Assembly (NCBI GenBank): GCA_008694505.1
Contig: VZDJ01007747.1
Coordinates: 33,635,129 to 33,699,128 of the forward strand
Reading direction: 5' to 3'
DNA: 64,000 nucleotides
Origin: Cyanoderma ruficeps
Taxonomy: Eukaryota > Chordata > Aves > Passeriformes > Timaliidae
The translations under genes and the position numbers were made by a program. Of this stretch, positions 1-11,832 are shown in pieces. Under the pieces are notes generated by a model, which did not search any database, was not told the DNA's origin, and worked only from the letters and a program-made list of their open reading frames with translations. Numbering within the stretch: the stretch's first letter is position 1; every line of letters begins with the position of its first letter.

Positions 1-1586
1 GGAAAGTCTTGCAGCACAGAAAAGAACAGACTATTTTAGACTGTAATTATGAATGAACTTAATCTACCTTTGTCTAGATTTTGCTTATTTTTTTATTGTA
101 AGAGCTTTCAACAGGGGTGATGATTAAGTATTCAAAACAGCGTACTACACTCCAGACATATTTCAGCCAAGAGCTCCTGTATGTGGATACTTAGAATTAC
201 TCTTTATTCTGTTTCCTGTCCACACAGTTTCCCATATCCACTGCTCAATCTGCCTTTCCTGTCTTTTGTTCACAATCTCTTTGCTATTGTAAAAGGCTCC
301 CTTTGACTAAGACACTACCTCCGTTTTTCCAAATCCTCTTTTGAATACTGAATGTATTTTGGCTCCAGATCTCAGATGATTAGGTAAAATCCTTCTTGCC
401 TTTTTGAGTTCCTGTAGATTGATTTCAGCACCAAAGGATATGAAATTCTTACTGGAGGTTACTCTGAGGAACTCTGTGCTTAGAAAAAGCCATGGTGGAA
501 ACAATGAGAAGAATACACTGCAATGTTGTAAGGCTTTGTTTCACCAGGTCAGCACTTCATCCCTTCCTAATATATGCTATGGTAAAAATGAAGTCCTTTA
601 TCTTCACTCACACACAGAGAAACACATATTTCAGAGCAAAGGACAAAGAAAACTATGTGTAACTTTAGGTCAGTGAAGACAAGATGTGAAGCAGTTTGCC
701 CAACCTTTCTTGAATTTAAATCGTTTTGATACTAAAAGGAAACAGTTTAAAAGATAGGAAATCAAGTACATTTTGACCTTACTTTGAAAAATCAAGATGC
801 TTCTACCTCTGACTAGCTATCAATTGAAAATGAAATTGAGTTTATTATTTATTAAACCCCATTTTCCTATGACTTTACTTTGGATGAGAATTACCTTAGT
901 TCTTTGACCAACAGGCCTTTTTGTAGCACTATGGTTACTTCTGTTTTGGATCCCTTGATGTCCGTTGAACATTACTTTTCCTCTTCTCAAGTTTTTGTTC
1001 AAACTGTCTGAAAAACACTTTCCTGGTTCAATTTCTTTGAAGACCTCAGCAGTAGACTCAACTGCAAATTAAGTAGCTGGCCTCCAGTGACCAAGGTCAG
1101 ACCTTTTAGAGCCACCTGAATTTTTATCAGTGGATACATAATATCAAGAGAAGGCATAGATATACCCTTCAAAATCTGTTTCTGTTCTCATCTGAAGATT
1201 TTAAAATCCATTTCCTCTGGGTTCCTTGAAGTCAGCTCTTAGTAAAGAAAGTTTTAATATTTTGTGGGAAGTACAAGCTCAAGGCAGATTTCCTATAAGG
1301 AATGGATATAGGCTGGTCCAACAACAAGTCAGTATTTGAAACTTTTCCATCTTCTTCTCCCTAGATAGTTCTAACGCTCTTATCACTTTTAAATCAAAGT
1401 GCTTTATAGTAAGTCCTTCATCATCTTCTAGTTTGATCATAACAAACCTAATTTTGATCTTCTGCATATGAAAGCAAAAATTAAGAAGTCTGTGCAAAAA
1501 GATTTAAATATTTCTTCCATAGGAAAATGATTTTTTCTGTCAGTGTCCCTTCCACACCTGGGCAGCATGAGAATTTACATTGATTC

Positions 1587-1611
1587 TTTTCAATCAAAAA
1601 TCGATTGAAAA
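1587..1611. repeat. Short inverted repeat, 9-bp arms
   Basis: TTTTCAATC and its reverse complement GATTGAAAA flank a 7-base spacer. The arms are AT-rich, so chance is a good explanation. No adjacent feature gives it a role. Confidence 0.6.
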
Positions 1612-2952
1612 ATTCCTGCTTTCAACAGCTAAAGCTTTGCAAAATGGCTTCTAGCTGAGGCAAACTCCCGACTCCTTTCCTGGCTTGGAAGTTCATTTGG
1701 TAATATTAAGCTGTGCACATAAAAATGTACAGTAATGCAGAGACTGGATTGAGAAAGTAAAGACTTTATATATAGTGAGTCACATCCTAAGGTGCTGGTT
1801 GAGGAAATTGACATTATTCCTATTAAATTTGTCAGAAAAAATCAGTGTATCATTCCTTACAAGCATTTAATTTTTTTTAAATTTCATTTGCGTATAGGAG
1901 AGTCATGCTAAGAAATAATATTTATGCTGACACAGGAGTAGCCAGAAAAAGAATAGAAATTTTATCACATATGGCAAGAAATGAAAACAGCAAAACATCA
2001 CTTTTGATTCAGCACTAAACTTTCTTCTACAGTTGTGTCACTGGACTGAGATTTCATCTAAAGATATAGGACTGTAGGACATATTAGGTGTTCTACAGGG
2101 CCAGAGTCACTAATATAGCGATTAGATACATTTCTGTTTTCATTAATGTTTCATCTGAAAGTTTCCACTTGTCATCAACAAATTAGGTTTTCAACCAAAT
2201 TATTTTAATGGGGGGGAAAAAAAAGAAAAAAAGAGGAGATTCTATGGAAAGAAGCCAATCTTTCCATGGAAAAGTGTTTCATCATGAAGCTGGTACTATA
2301 TAATAAAAGAATTTTGAGTAAATTTTTGGAAGAACCCTTTTTTATTATTCTTGAGCTGGAGACATTAAATAATAAATACAAGTGAGTAGAAAATGATAAC
2401 CACCCTATTGCCGCTTTAAACTGATCTTTACATTTTATAGCAGGGGTGCAATTAAGTTGCACAGAATTACTTAAAACCTCCATAACAAGGATATTATTGT
2501 CTATTGCGCTCTAAAGGGTTGTAGAGTAATTTCTTTGCCATATGTTTCAGCTTTGTTAGAACATTCTCGCTTTCATTCTCACTTCTATTTGGCTTGCATT
2601 ATATTGAACCTTTTTTCAGAAGTTAGTGCATGTCTTCCACTGTGTTATCAGAATGCCAACTACTGAAGTAAATTAATTTTCAGGTAATCTTCCTTCAAAT
2701 AAAACTGTGAAAAAAAATTACTAGAGCTTCTAAAATTAATTTTGTGTAGGCTTTAGGTACCCATGTTCAAAACCCAGGAATTCTCCTACAGTGTGGCTAC
2801 ATTTTGAGGGGGCACACTTTGGTTTGAAAATTCCTCAGCTACCTGCATGCACATGAACATCTCTGCCCAAACATCCTGGAGGCTCACTTATGCTGAGGCT
2901 CCAGTATTTAGTCAAGTTTTCACCTGTACCACGCATGGAAAACTAAGTTCTT

Positions 2953-2977
2953 ATTCACAGCATCAACTGCTGTGAAT
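2953..2977. repeat. Short inverted repeat, 10-bp arms
   Basis: ATTCACAGCA and TGCTGTGAAT form perfect arms around the loop TCAAC. A further CACAGC follows directly, so the arm sequence is partly repeated. The stem is far too short for a microRNA precursor. No function is assigned. Confidence 0.7.
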
Positions 2978-5534
2978 CACAGCACTCAAAATCCAGATCT
3001 CTAGTGCCAGGTTAGGGATGAGCTCAAACCTCAAGTGAAGTTCATAGACACTCTAAGTTCTCTGCTTAACTTCCTGTTTTAAATATGCTGGTAGGAATTA
3101 ATGTCTTTAAAATCTTCACCTCTGCCAGTTTTGGTTAAAAGCGGTAAGTGTGCGATTTGTTAAAAAATACATTTATACACGTGTGCAGAGAAAGGAGCCA
3201 TGGTTGCCACTGATTCAGTTTGCAGATATACATTACATAATTAATATGCTTATTTTCTATGAAGGCTGAAATGGAAGTTCTTTTTATGTAAAATAACAGG
3301 CAATTTGGTACTGTAATACTGCAAAATTCTCATACTGCTTTGATCATATCTCCACTTTCATTTTTACTGTTTATATTCTTAAACTGCTGCAAAGTCAGTT
3401 ACCTTGTCAGCTCCAGTTAAATGTAACTTCTTGCTAAATTATGTTTACAGTGGAGACCAGCATCTTTAAATGTCTGAGAAAAAATGCAGAGAAATATTGA
3501 GAAAAAATAGTTTGATGTTTATAGACAGATGTTTATTAAAGCATATTGGTCATTTTCTCAAACAACAATCATAAATACAATTTGTAATCTCCAGTGGTTT
3601 GAGCCAGGAGAATAGTTTCCACTTTTTCTTTCTTCCAAATATCATAGTATGATTAATTCTGTATTGAGGTTTTGTATCCCTATGGGATGTGATAAGATAA
3701 TGGTAGTACAGACAGACCTAGTTAGACAGAATCAGTCTGCAGACTGTTTTCATAAATATTAAAAGAATCCCCTCCAGATTACCAAAGCAGTGGCTTGTCA
3801 TTTGCACTGCCTGCCAGTGAAATGTTTTGGTGGCTTAGGCACAAGCAAGCACATATTAATCAGGTTTGACTAAGCTACATCCTAGATAAATTCTTATCAT
3901 CTGCAACATTGATTTCAAAGCCTACAGTAGTTATTTAATATATCTTATCATTATTCAAGGCCCTTTGGGGGAGTACCCTAATTTCGTAAACATATTATGC
4001 TTTTTCGAAGTAAAAGTGAAGCATATGCTGCAGGGGGAACCTTTACAATTTGCTTTGCTTACAGATATGGCGAGCTACTAGTACTTCATAAGTTTTAAAA
4101 AAATTTCCCAAAGTGCACAATTATTTTCTTTCAAGAAACTGTTATTTTTATTCAAATAGATAGACGAGATCTAGAGCTGATCTTCAGAAACTGCAGGCCA
4201 CTTTCCCAAAGTTTATTACCATAGAGAGACCTGGGCTGACTGTCACCCTCTACCCAAGTTCCATGCATGATTCCCAGGGCAAAGGGAAGAGCTGATGTTG
4301 GAAAGTTACTGTTTTCATTAAAGGAGGGCAGGAAGTTCTTTGAGCACTGATAACCACAATGAAATAGGATGATGCATGAGTAAGTGCAGTGTCAAGACTG
4401 ATTGATTGGAAGTTTAAGAAAGCAAAAGTTCTAATTCAAGTTTCACTACAACTCCTGTTTATTAAACCTTCTCTAGTGCAGAAACTCCAGTAACAAGAGG
4501 CAGGGTTACACTGAAGGATTTCCTTCAGTTTAAGCATCTGTTTCTTCAGGTCCCCAAATTACCTGTCGAGAAACTTGGGAAAATTTAAGTTTTTTAAAAA
4601 TACATACACCTTGTGTAAGATTTGATTGAAACAAGCAATTTGACTCAAATAGGCTTACTGATTCAAAAGGTAGGGGAAGGAATGGCTCTGACAGAGGCAG
4701 ACAACATAATAACATAAGCCCTGTTCCCTTAGAAAGAAAAGTCAAATAAAGAAATCCCATTCTTTCCCAAACCAAAGAGAGAACTGTCATTTCTTCTATT
4801 GAGGTCAGAAACCACAAGCCTAGGATGAGCTGGGAGATAAGCACAGTTTGCAAGAGGGAGGGACCCAAGCACAAAATATCACCCCTTGACCAGGAGAATA
4901 TTTTCAAAACTGAAGGAGACAAAAGATGCAGGGAACCAGGGACAAGAAAATCATTCAAGAGCTTTGAGATTAGGGCAGACAGCAGGTAGGAATTTGGATA
5001 GGTTGAAGTCAGATATTAAAAAGATGATGAGTTGTGGACAGGGCAAAAATGCTGTCTCTGAGAGAGCAGAATAAACTGAAGATCACAGCAACATTTGGAA
5101 GTAGTTATATTGAATTTATATGGGGCAGAATTCTTATAGCACAAAGTTTGTGGCAGAGAAGTAGAAAATAGCAACAGGGCTAGGTGGAGTAGGATGAAAT
5201 ATTGCTGAAACACTGTCTGCATCAGGGAATGTTACCTGTTTCAAACTGAAGATTATGTTTCTTCTTATGGGGCTAGGTAACCTGTTGCATGAATTTTTTT
5301 AATGCTAAAGGGAAAAGAGCGATGGCTTTCCTGCTGTGTCCTTGCTATATTACCTTGTAATATCTTTTCTTTCATTTCTTATTTATAGATTTTTTCTTTT
5401 TGCCTTTTCAAATCTATTCCACTGTTCTGTTCCTCTTGATTTTGCTTGTTTTCCAATGTTGACTGTATCATGTTACCCACCCAGCCTCTCAGTTCATTTC
5501 ATGCAAAAACAATCTGAAATGTCACTGAAAATTA

Positions 5535-5559
5535 NAAAAATAAAAAAAAAAAAAAAAAA
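5535..5559. repeat. Poly(A) tract next to an ambiguous base
   Basis: An undetermined base (n) stands at 5535, followed by an 18-base A run at 5542-5559. The n sits beside the homopolymer, so it is most likely a sequencing or consensus ambiguity. It is the only ambiguous base I noticed in the window. Confidence 0.85.
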
Positions 5560-5882
5560 GAAAGAAAATTGTTGTTTGATCTGGTCTTTACTTTTCAGAT
5601 GCATTTTTCCTTGCATTCTTATTATTGCTTCATTGGCTACCATTTCCTGCCTTGCCTGCATTGCTGGAGGTGAATTTGATCATTGCTCTTCATGTGATTA
5701 ATATTTTGAATAAATGAGACAACCCAAGTATTTTGACCAGTGGAAAATGTTACTGTGTGACTCAGAAGTACCACATTAATGGCCTTGATGGTCATTTACA
5801 GGACTGTAAAGGTAAAATCTTCTCAAAATGTTACTGCTCATATAAGTATTAATACTTGAAGACTCTACAACAGGATTACAAG

Positions 5883-6036
5883 GAGCAACCAAAACAAAAG
5901 AAGACAAAAAAAACCAACAAAACCAACCAAACAAAAAAAGGAAAAGGAAATAGAAAAGGGAAAAGGAAAGGAAAAGGGAAAGGGAAAGGGAAAGGAAAAG
6001 GAAAAGGAAAAGGAAAAGGAAAAGGAAAAAAGGAAG
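5883..6036. repeat. Purine microsatellite (GGAAA/GGAAAA)n with A-rich leader
   Basis: A leader of A runs broken by CC pairs (about 5888-5939) passes into nearly pure purine sequence of GGAAA and GGAAAA units at 5940-6036. GGG runs stand at 5958, 5976, 5982 and 5988. The tract creates artificial open frames rich in Lys/Gly on one strand and Phe/Pro on the other; these are not genes. Polypurine mirror symmetry makes triplex (H-DNA) formation possible, which is inference. Confidence 0.9.
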
Positions 6037-6039
6037 CCA

Positions 6040-8820
6040 AACCCAACAACAAACTAAAACCCCTCTCTTCCATATTCTTTACTAACCTCTCTCCCATATT
6101 CCTTAATAAATAGTTATTGTCATTGCTATTTTACCTTCTCTATGGAACGTGCTGAAAATGAGTTCTACTTTTAAAATGAAGATTATGACAGACTTAATCT
6201 AGATTTGAACTTGTAACTCTCCCTTTCCATGTTTACAGATCACTTAAATAAACAATCTGGATATTACAGCACTCTCCTGTATGGCTCCTCTTCGCACTGT
6301 TCATTAAACCTGAACAGCAAACGCTCACCAAAACCTCAAACAATAGTTGGGTTACAAATTTGTGTACTAATGCAAACTCCCCTCACTGAAGGGCAGATTA
6401 ATTAGAGAGAAAACAGCAAGCTTTAAAAGGACTGATGGCAGACACTGGGACAGGGACAAAGCAACTCAAAGTGCTGCTCAGTCACAGCCCAGAAACAGCT
6501 GGAGAACCAGGGTAAGAACTTCAGTGTTTTTAGTTTTGTGAGTTTTTTTTTTATTTTGTCTAGCCTGTTCCCTGTGTAGAGGAAAAAGACACTGCACATT
6601 ATTGGGTGTTAACAATCTGTTATTCTGAACAGAGGTATTTGTCTGCCTTAGAAAGTCTGAGTTTTAAGACACCCAGCAAATGCACAGTCATAATTAATAT
6701 TCCCCACTCCCTTGAGAAATCACCTATCCCAGCTCTGCAGACAAAATAGTAATATGGCATCTTACTTTTAGAAAATATTCTTCTAAAATACAAAAAGAAG
6801 AAATATTAAAAATGCAATGGAAATAAAGGCACAGGGCTTAAAATATTAATTGCAGAATCATTTTCTCTTGCTTTATTTTCATAGATCAGCCTCTGTTCCT
6901 GAGGAAACAGGAGAAGAAAGGCAGCAGGTAGCCAGAAGCAGAGAGTCAATGCTCTCACTTGTCACTGTCAGAGCCTGCTGTGTAGGGAAAATACCAGTCT
7001 GCCAAGAGCCAGCAAAAGCCTCAAGGGGGCAAAGTATTCCTAATGGCTGTGAAACTTTGGAAGCAAACAAAAATATGAAAGGGAAAGAACCTTGCATTTT
7101 CCTTGTGCACTTAAGGCAGAATTTCTCAAATGTCTTTGAATATTTTTTTGTTTCAAGATCATTTTCAGTGCATGTTGTAAAAACTGCTGTGAACTCTGGG
7201 GGATGCAAAATATATCTGGGTTTTGCTTGGAATTTGCAAAGCTGGTGTTGAGTGTTTCATGTGGGGTAATTAACACAGCGAAAGTGTTCCAAATAATGAA
7301 CTTCAAAATGTTGGGGTTTGTGTTTTTGTTCAAGGAAGATCCAATGTTAGTGCCTAGAACACTGGAAGCATGTTAAGTCTTGTCCAGTATCCTCAGTGTG
7401 ACAGCAATTCACAGTACAACATGCACTGCTGTAAGGAACCCCCCAGCAGGCACATCCCTTCCCTCTCATCAGTCTCCTCCTGTTCTTCCATCCCTGGAAA
7501 CATGATCAGACCAGTCAAGAACAGCATGCCATTTTCAGTGTTTTCCAATCTTGTACCTGCTGTAGGCCAAAAGATAAGGCTTTCAGCACAGAAACATCCA
7601 GAATAAGTCTTCTGATCTAAGCGTTCTCCCCCTACAAAGACCTCGTCTAAACTCCCAGAGGCAACTTGATCACACAGGGTTGTCTCGCCTCTTTCCCTTC
7701 ACACTGAGATTTTTTTAAGGAAAGGCGAAAGATTTTTAAGAAAAGATGGAGACAAACAGTAGCATCCCTTACTACATATTAGGGATATAGGGCATGATTG
7801 TATTTTGCTCTAATGTTAAGTACAAAGCTGATTGTGTGGAGGGAGGCCTTCAGAAAAACAAAAAAAACTATGAGAAGGAATGAGATATGTACATATAAAA
7901 TACTCGAGCAGAGTCTGGGTTTTCACCAAGGACTTTCACTGGGACTTTTTGCCATGGTAGTGTGAATCAATCTAGCTGCACTAGATCCAAATTTACCCTA
8001 GCATGGGAACTAAATCTATGCTTCATCTCTGAAAACAAATGAGAAAGCAGTGGGAGAAAATCTCTCTGAAGCACTGATGTTTAATTAAGTTGAGGCACAC
8101 TTGTCTTACTGGGGTGTACTGAGATTTGAGTGGTTTCCTCATTTTCCCAACACCGTGGCTCATATACAGCTCTCATAAACACTTTCCTTTTAATTTCAGT
8201 ATATGCTTTTACTATTCTAGTCTCACAGAATAGAGAGCTTCTTTTCTTGGGAAAGTGGCTCACTTCTCTCTTCTTAACCAAGCAAGTGCTGCAAATTTCT
8301 AGCTTGTTCAGGGAAAGGTAATTCCATCTTTTTGTCATTATTCTTCTCAAACCAATTAAATCTCACCCCCTTGAGAATTCTGCGAAATGGATGTGGTTAT
8401 GCCTCCAAGACACATTGTTTTGAGTTCATTTTTTAATCACATATTTCATTCTTACTTCCACTGACTACCAGGGATTTAATTCAGCTCCTAAGATAGGCCA
8501 GGAAGGCCTAATTCCATCTTCAGTGAATGCCTGGAACTCTCAGCAGCTGCACTCGGCAGCACAGAGCAGACTGAGAAGCTCCCTGGGTGCAAATCTGACA
8601 CAACATTCCAAGTGCTGTAAAGTTTCAGTTTAATATATGATTTGATAAGACACAAGAAATGGCTGGAATCATGAGGAAAGAGGGAAAAGTCATGTGAGGC
8701 TATGAAGAGGAATCTAAATGAGTTGGAAGTCTCATGTCTGACCACAGAATGCTTCCTACAGCCTTTATTTTTGATAGCCAGCATGCTCTGCAAAGAATGA
8801 TAACAGCCAACACTTGCATT
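6040..8820. other. Unique sequence, no gene seen
   Basis: There is no recognised repeat or exon. A 133-codon frame at 6850-7251 has no known domain. A possible acceptor (TTTTCATAG at about 6885) followed by about 43 open bases and a weak GTAGCC donor is too little to call an exon. Confidence 0.55.
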
Positions 8821-8821
8821 A

Positions 8822-8896
8822 CAAAAAAACCCAACCAAAAAAACCCCAACAGAAACCCAACAAGCAAAAATAACCACCAAAAAAAAAAAAAAAGGG
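8822..8896. repeat. A-rich low-complexity tract
   Basis: A runs interspersed with CCC/CC end in a 15-base A run (8879-8893). This could be the degraded tail of a retroposed sequence on the plus strand, but nothing upstream is recognisable as its body. It creates open frames on the minus strand that are not supported as genes. Confidence 0.75.
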
Positions 8897-9401
8897 CTGG
8901 AGTTTGAAAGAGCATTTTCACTTTGAAAATATCTTTTTGATTTTCTGTACTAAAAGCTTGTTTCAATAAAATTTTCCCATACAGCTCTAACAGCAGGCCA
9001 TAAAGCTGAGTGTATTGAACTAGAACAATGGAATTGTTTTTATGATACATGTCATCTAAGAATGAAGGAAAAGTACTGGGCTGCACTTGCAAACTGACAA
9101 TGACAACAGAATTGATAATGTCACTGAGAAATATTTAGATTGATTGGAGAAAATTAACACAGTCAGACAGGACAGTACAAAGAACCAAAATATGTGCTAG
9201 ATACAGAAGGTACAAGGCAAGTCTTTGTTTTTAGGTCAAAGACACAACTTCTAACCTTATTTTTGTCTTAAGGCTATTTCTTCCATGTATACTCTGAATT
9301 CTGGAAGTGACAGCTGCTCATCAGAAGCAACAAGATCCTTCACTAAAGGCCTTACTGTGGCAGCAATTTTAAGTACTGATTTGCCTTGCTGTTAAGACTA
9401 C

Positions 9402-9421
9402 TAAGAAAGATATCTTTCTTA
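9402..9421. repeat. Perfect 20-bp palindrome
   Basis: TAAGAAAGAT is followed directly by its exact reverse complement ATCTTTCTTA with no spacer. A TCTTTCTTTC stretch follows, so one arm continues into a pyrimidine run. A dimeric protein-binding site or a cruciform seed is possible, but chance is not excluded. Confidence 0.8.
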
Positions 9422-9992
9422 TCTTTCTTTCACATAACTCAGAGGAAACCCACCATTTTGTCACACTTCAGACAGCCAGAACAATCTTCAAATTTCTAAA
9501 TAGGTTTGTGAGAGACTGACAGCATAAATTTAAAGCTATACTGACTAGAAAGTGTGAACTATACACCACGTGTAACCCACACTTCCTCTCAGAAATAGTT
9601 ACCTAAGTTATTTCATATCCATGTCATATTTCAGGTGTAATCAAGGAAAAATTATTTTTGATTAAAAAGTTAAAAGAATAATATTTATTTGTTTTGAAGC
9701 AATATGAATGGGTAGATGAATATGGAGTTAGATTTTATTTCAAATCACTAACTATGTATAAAAATTATTCAGAATATTCAGATTAGATATGATGAATAAA
9801 ATATCAATTCATTATAGGGTGAATATTTGAGGATTTTTGAGTTTGATTTTCAAAAGGTAAGTAATGCCTTTTGCAGTTGATATTCTATGATATTTGGCCA
9901 TCAGAATAGCTATGTAATTTTCAAACTTGGCATTTGAATAGCCCAATTGTTTTTAGTACATTTCCAGTCTAGCTATTCAGTCAAAAAGATAA

Positions 9993-10061
9993 TAAAAAAG
10001 GAAGCACTGTTTCACTGCTTTCACTGTTTCTTAAAAAAAGGAAGCTATGTTTCACATAGCT
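9993..10061. repeat. 40-bp-period duplication with hairpin units
   Basis: Two diverged copies share the order A-run, GGAAGC, a variable pair of bases, then TGTTTCAC, with GGAAGC repeating exactly 40 bases later (10000 and 10040). The second copy holds a perfect hairpin with AGCTATG at 10043-10049, loop TTTCA and CATAGCT at 10055-10061. The first has shorter arms, AAGCA and TGCTT. It looks like an old tandem duplication; no function is evident. Confidence 0.65.
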
Positions 10062-10603
10062 CCTCTTCTACAGTTATTGATGTAGAAAGTAAGACTAATA
10101 TTCTATAAATAAACAACAGATTTGATATAATACTTCAATTCTTTAAAAATGTTGATATGTGATGTTAACACTGTCAGTAACTTATCTGTGGAAATTGACA
10201 TCTGATCTCGACTGCACATGAAAGCATGGGAAATAAATAAGAGTTGTTAGCAATTATGTTTCCAAGGACAGAAAAGGAGTGTTCTGTGCTGGAAAAGGAA
10301 TGATTGGTACTTATTAGGATCAATAACAATCACGAGAAATGTTTATCATGCAAATATTTTCTCTCTCAGTGAGAATATCAGTGAAAATCAAACTTTGATT
10401 CATTTTCTACTACCACATAAAAATCCAAATATATATTTTAGACTCTAAAGACAAGAACAAGCAATTTTGCTGAATGGGAAAAGCACTTTATTCTCCTGCT
10501 TTTCTCATGCTTTTATTGCAGCACAATATGCTAAAGTACAGGCTAATAGAACTGAGTCTCTCATTCTAAAGCTGAAAATTTTGCCTTAAGTATAATTTTT
10601 TCT

Positions 10604-10799
10604 TTTCTGTGGTTTTTTTGTTGTTGTTGTTGTTATTGTTTTGTTGGGGGGTTGTTTGTTTGTTTGGGGTTTTTTTGGTGGGTTTTTGGTCTTGTTTTGT
10701 TTTTCTGTGGAGTTTTTTGTTGTTGTTTGTTTTGTTGGTTTTTTCCTTTGCATGTGTTTTTGTTTGTTTGTTTTGTGGTTCTTTTTGCCTTTTTTTTAA
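10604..10799. repeat. GT-rich low-complexity tract
   Basis: Nearly purine-free plus-strand sequence apart from G, made of GTT, GTTT and GTTTT units with G and T runs. It yields spurious open frames on both strands (Phe/Leu/Val-rich on plus, Lys/Asn/Thr-rich on minus). It may be a degraded poly(T) of a minus-strand retroposon or a simple-repeat expansion. Confidence 0.85.
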
Positions 10800-11037
10800 A
10801 CTATGTGGGTTGGTCATTGCAGTTGGGAAGCACAGTATGTGGGTTTCTCAAATTTCATTCCTACTTCTGCCTGCTGTCTGCCAGTGCATTGCAGCACTGT
10901 GAAGCTTCCAGCCACCTTTTCACACCCTACAGCTGTTCCATCAAATGAGAAATTAACTTTGGTTTCATAAACTTGCTAATAATTTAAGAAGATAGGTGTT
11001 GTGGTTTAATCTCAAGTGTAAACTAAGCACACACAGC

Positions 11038-11082
11038 CAGTCAGTCATTCAGGCACTTACTCACTCACTCATTCACTCACTC
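11038..11082. repeat. Tetranucleotide (CAGT/CACT)n inside the LTR
   Basis: CAGT and CACT units run through the part of the minus-strand LTR that forms its downstream (U5-side) end. This block is short and GC-richer in the LTR type I recall, so it appears to have expanded into a microsatellite in this copy. Confidence 0.65.
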
Positions 11083-11363
11083 CACACCAGTGGGATGGGG
11101 GAGAGAATTGGAGGCATAAAAGTGAAATAAATTGTGGGTGGAGAAAAGAACAGTTTAATAATGAAAATAAAAAGTGAAAAATAATACATATCAATTTTAA
11201 TGAAGGGGAAATAACAAAGAGAGAGAAATAAAACCCAAGAAAGACAAATGATACAAATGAAAACAGCAGCTCACCACCAACCAAGTGATTCCCAGCCAGT
11301 CCCTGAGCAGTAATCCCTCTGTCAACCTTCCCCAGACTTTTATGGCTGAGCATGGCACCACAT

Positions 11364-11832
11364 TGTAGTGATGCAGTCCCCACACCCCCAGCAGGTGTTT
11401 CCAAATAGGGAAAGAGGTTCAGTTTACCTCTGACATATTAGGAAACACACCTAGATTCTTCCATACCCTTCTGACAAGGATTGGCTCAAGGCCAAGAAAG
11501 AAGCATCTGTTGGACCTTGTCACTGCTCTTCAAACCCTGTATCCCTCTCTATTGGCTGATAGCCAAGTTATCCCTCCTAAAACATTTAGTACTTAAGAAA
11601 GAGCACAAAAAGAAAGAAAAGGCTTTTTGGCATGACTTATCAAAGTGTCTGAGGTTTCTCAGACACCTGTGTGCGCTTTATTATTTGCTTTCTGCAATGT
11701 TTTGTTACTTTGTTATTTTTTCATTATTAAACCTTTTGATTTACAAAACATCTTTGAGGAGCAGTCTCGCTAAGTATTGCAGCCATTTTTCTGCAAGGCT
11801 AGACCCTCAGAGTGTGGAGTTAAACCCACACA
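11364..11832 (+). mobile_element. Second solo LTR nested inside the first
   Basis: About 469 bp interrupts the older LTR exactly where its known body should continue, between CACCACAT and ATGGTATAG. The insert starts TGTAGTGATG and ends CCCACACA, giving TG...CA ends. Flanking tetramers ACAT (11360-11363) and ATAT (11833-11836) fit a 4-bp target duplication with one substitution; 4 bp is typical of ERV1-type (gamma) integration. Plus orientation is suggested by ATTGG boxes at 11480 and 11551 and an ATTAAA poly(A)-like signal at 11726-11731. The family is not identified. The call rests mainly on the interruption and the ends. Confidence 0.6.

Larger units (their letters stand above)
1..5530. 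other. Unique AT-rich sequence, no gene seen
   Basis: No exon, repeat family or RNA gene is recognisable here. Open frames are short or unconvincing: the longest, 142 codons on the minus strand at 4530-4958, has no recognisable domain. Two short perfect inverted repeats (1587-1611 and 2953-2977) are listed separately. Best read as intergenic or intronic DNA. Confidence 0.6.
8897..10600. other. Unique AT-rich sequence, no gene seen
   Basis: No exon or repeat family is recognised. Two local structures, a 20-bp palindrome at 9402 and a 40-bp-period duplication at 9993, are listed separately. Confidence 0.55.

Noticed and set aside
2953..2977. Hairpin considered as a microRNA precursor
   Set aside because: The stem is only 10 bp. 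Precursors need arms of about 22 or more paired bases. The same applies to the hairpins at 21151, 33828 and 53450-53514.
4530..4958. 142-codon minus-strand frame
   Set aside because: Leu/Ser/Phe-rich composition typical of reverse-strand AT-rich DNA. No recognisable family and no splice or promoter support.
5856..6113. Lys/Gly-rich and Phe/Pro-rich frames on opposite strands
   Set aside because: They are translations of the (GGAAA)n microsatellite.
6850..7251. 133-codon plus-strand frame with a possible acceptor near its start
   Set aside because: The putative donor is weak, the exon would be about 43 bases, and a 109-codon frame overlaps on the other strand.
10566..10948. Frames of 83-98 codons on both strands
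   Set aside because: They come from the GT-rich low-complexity tract.
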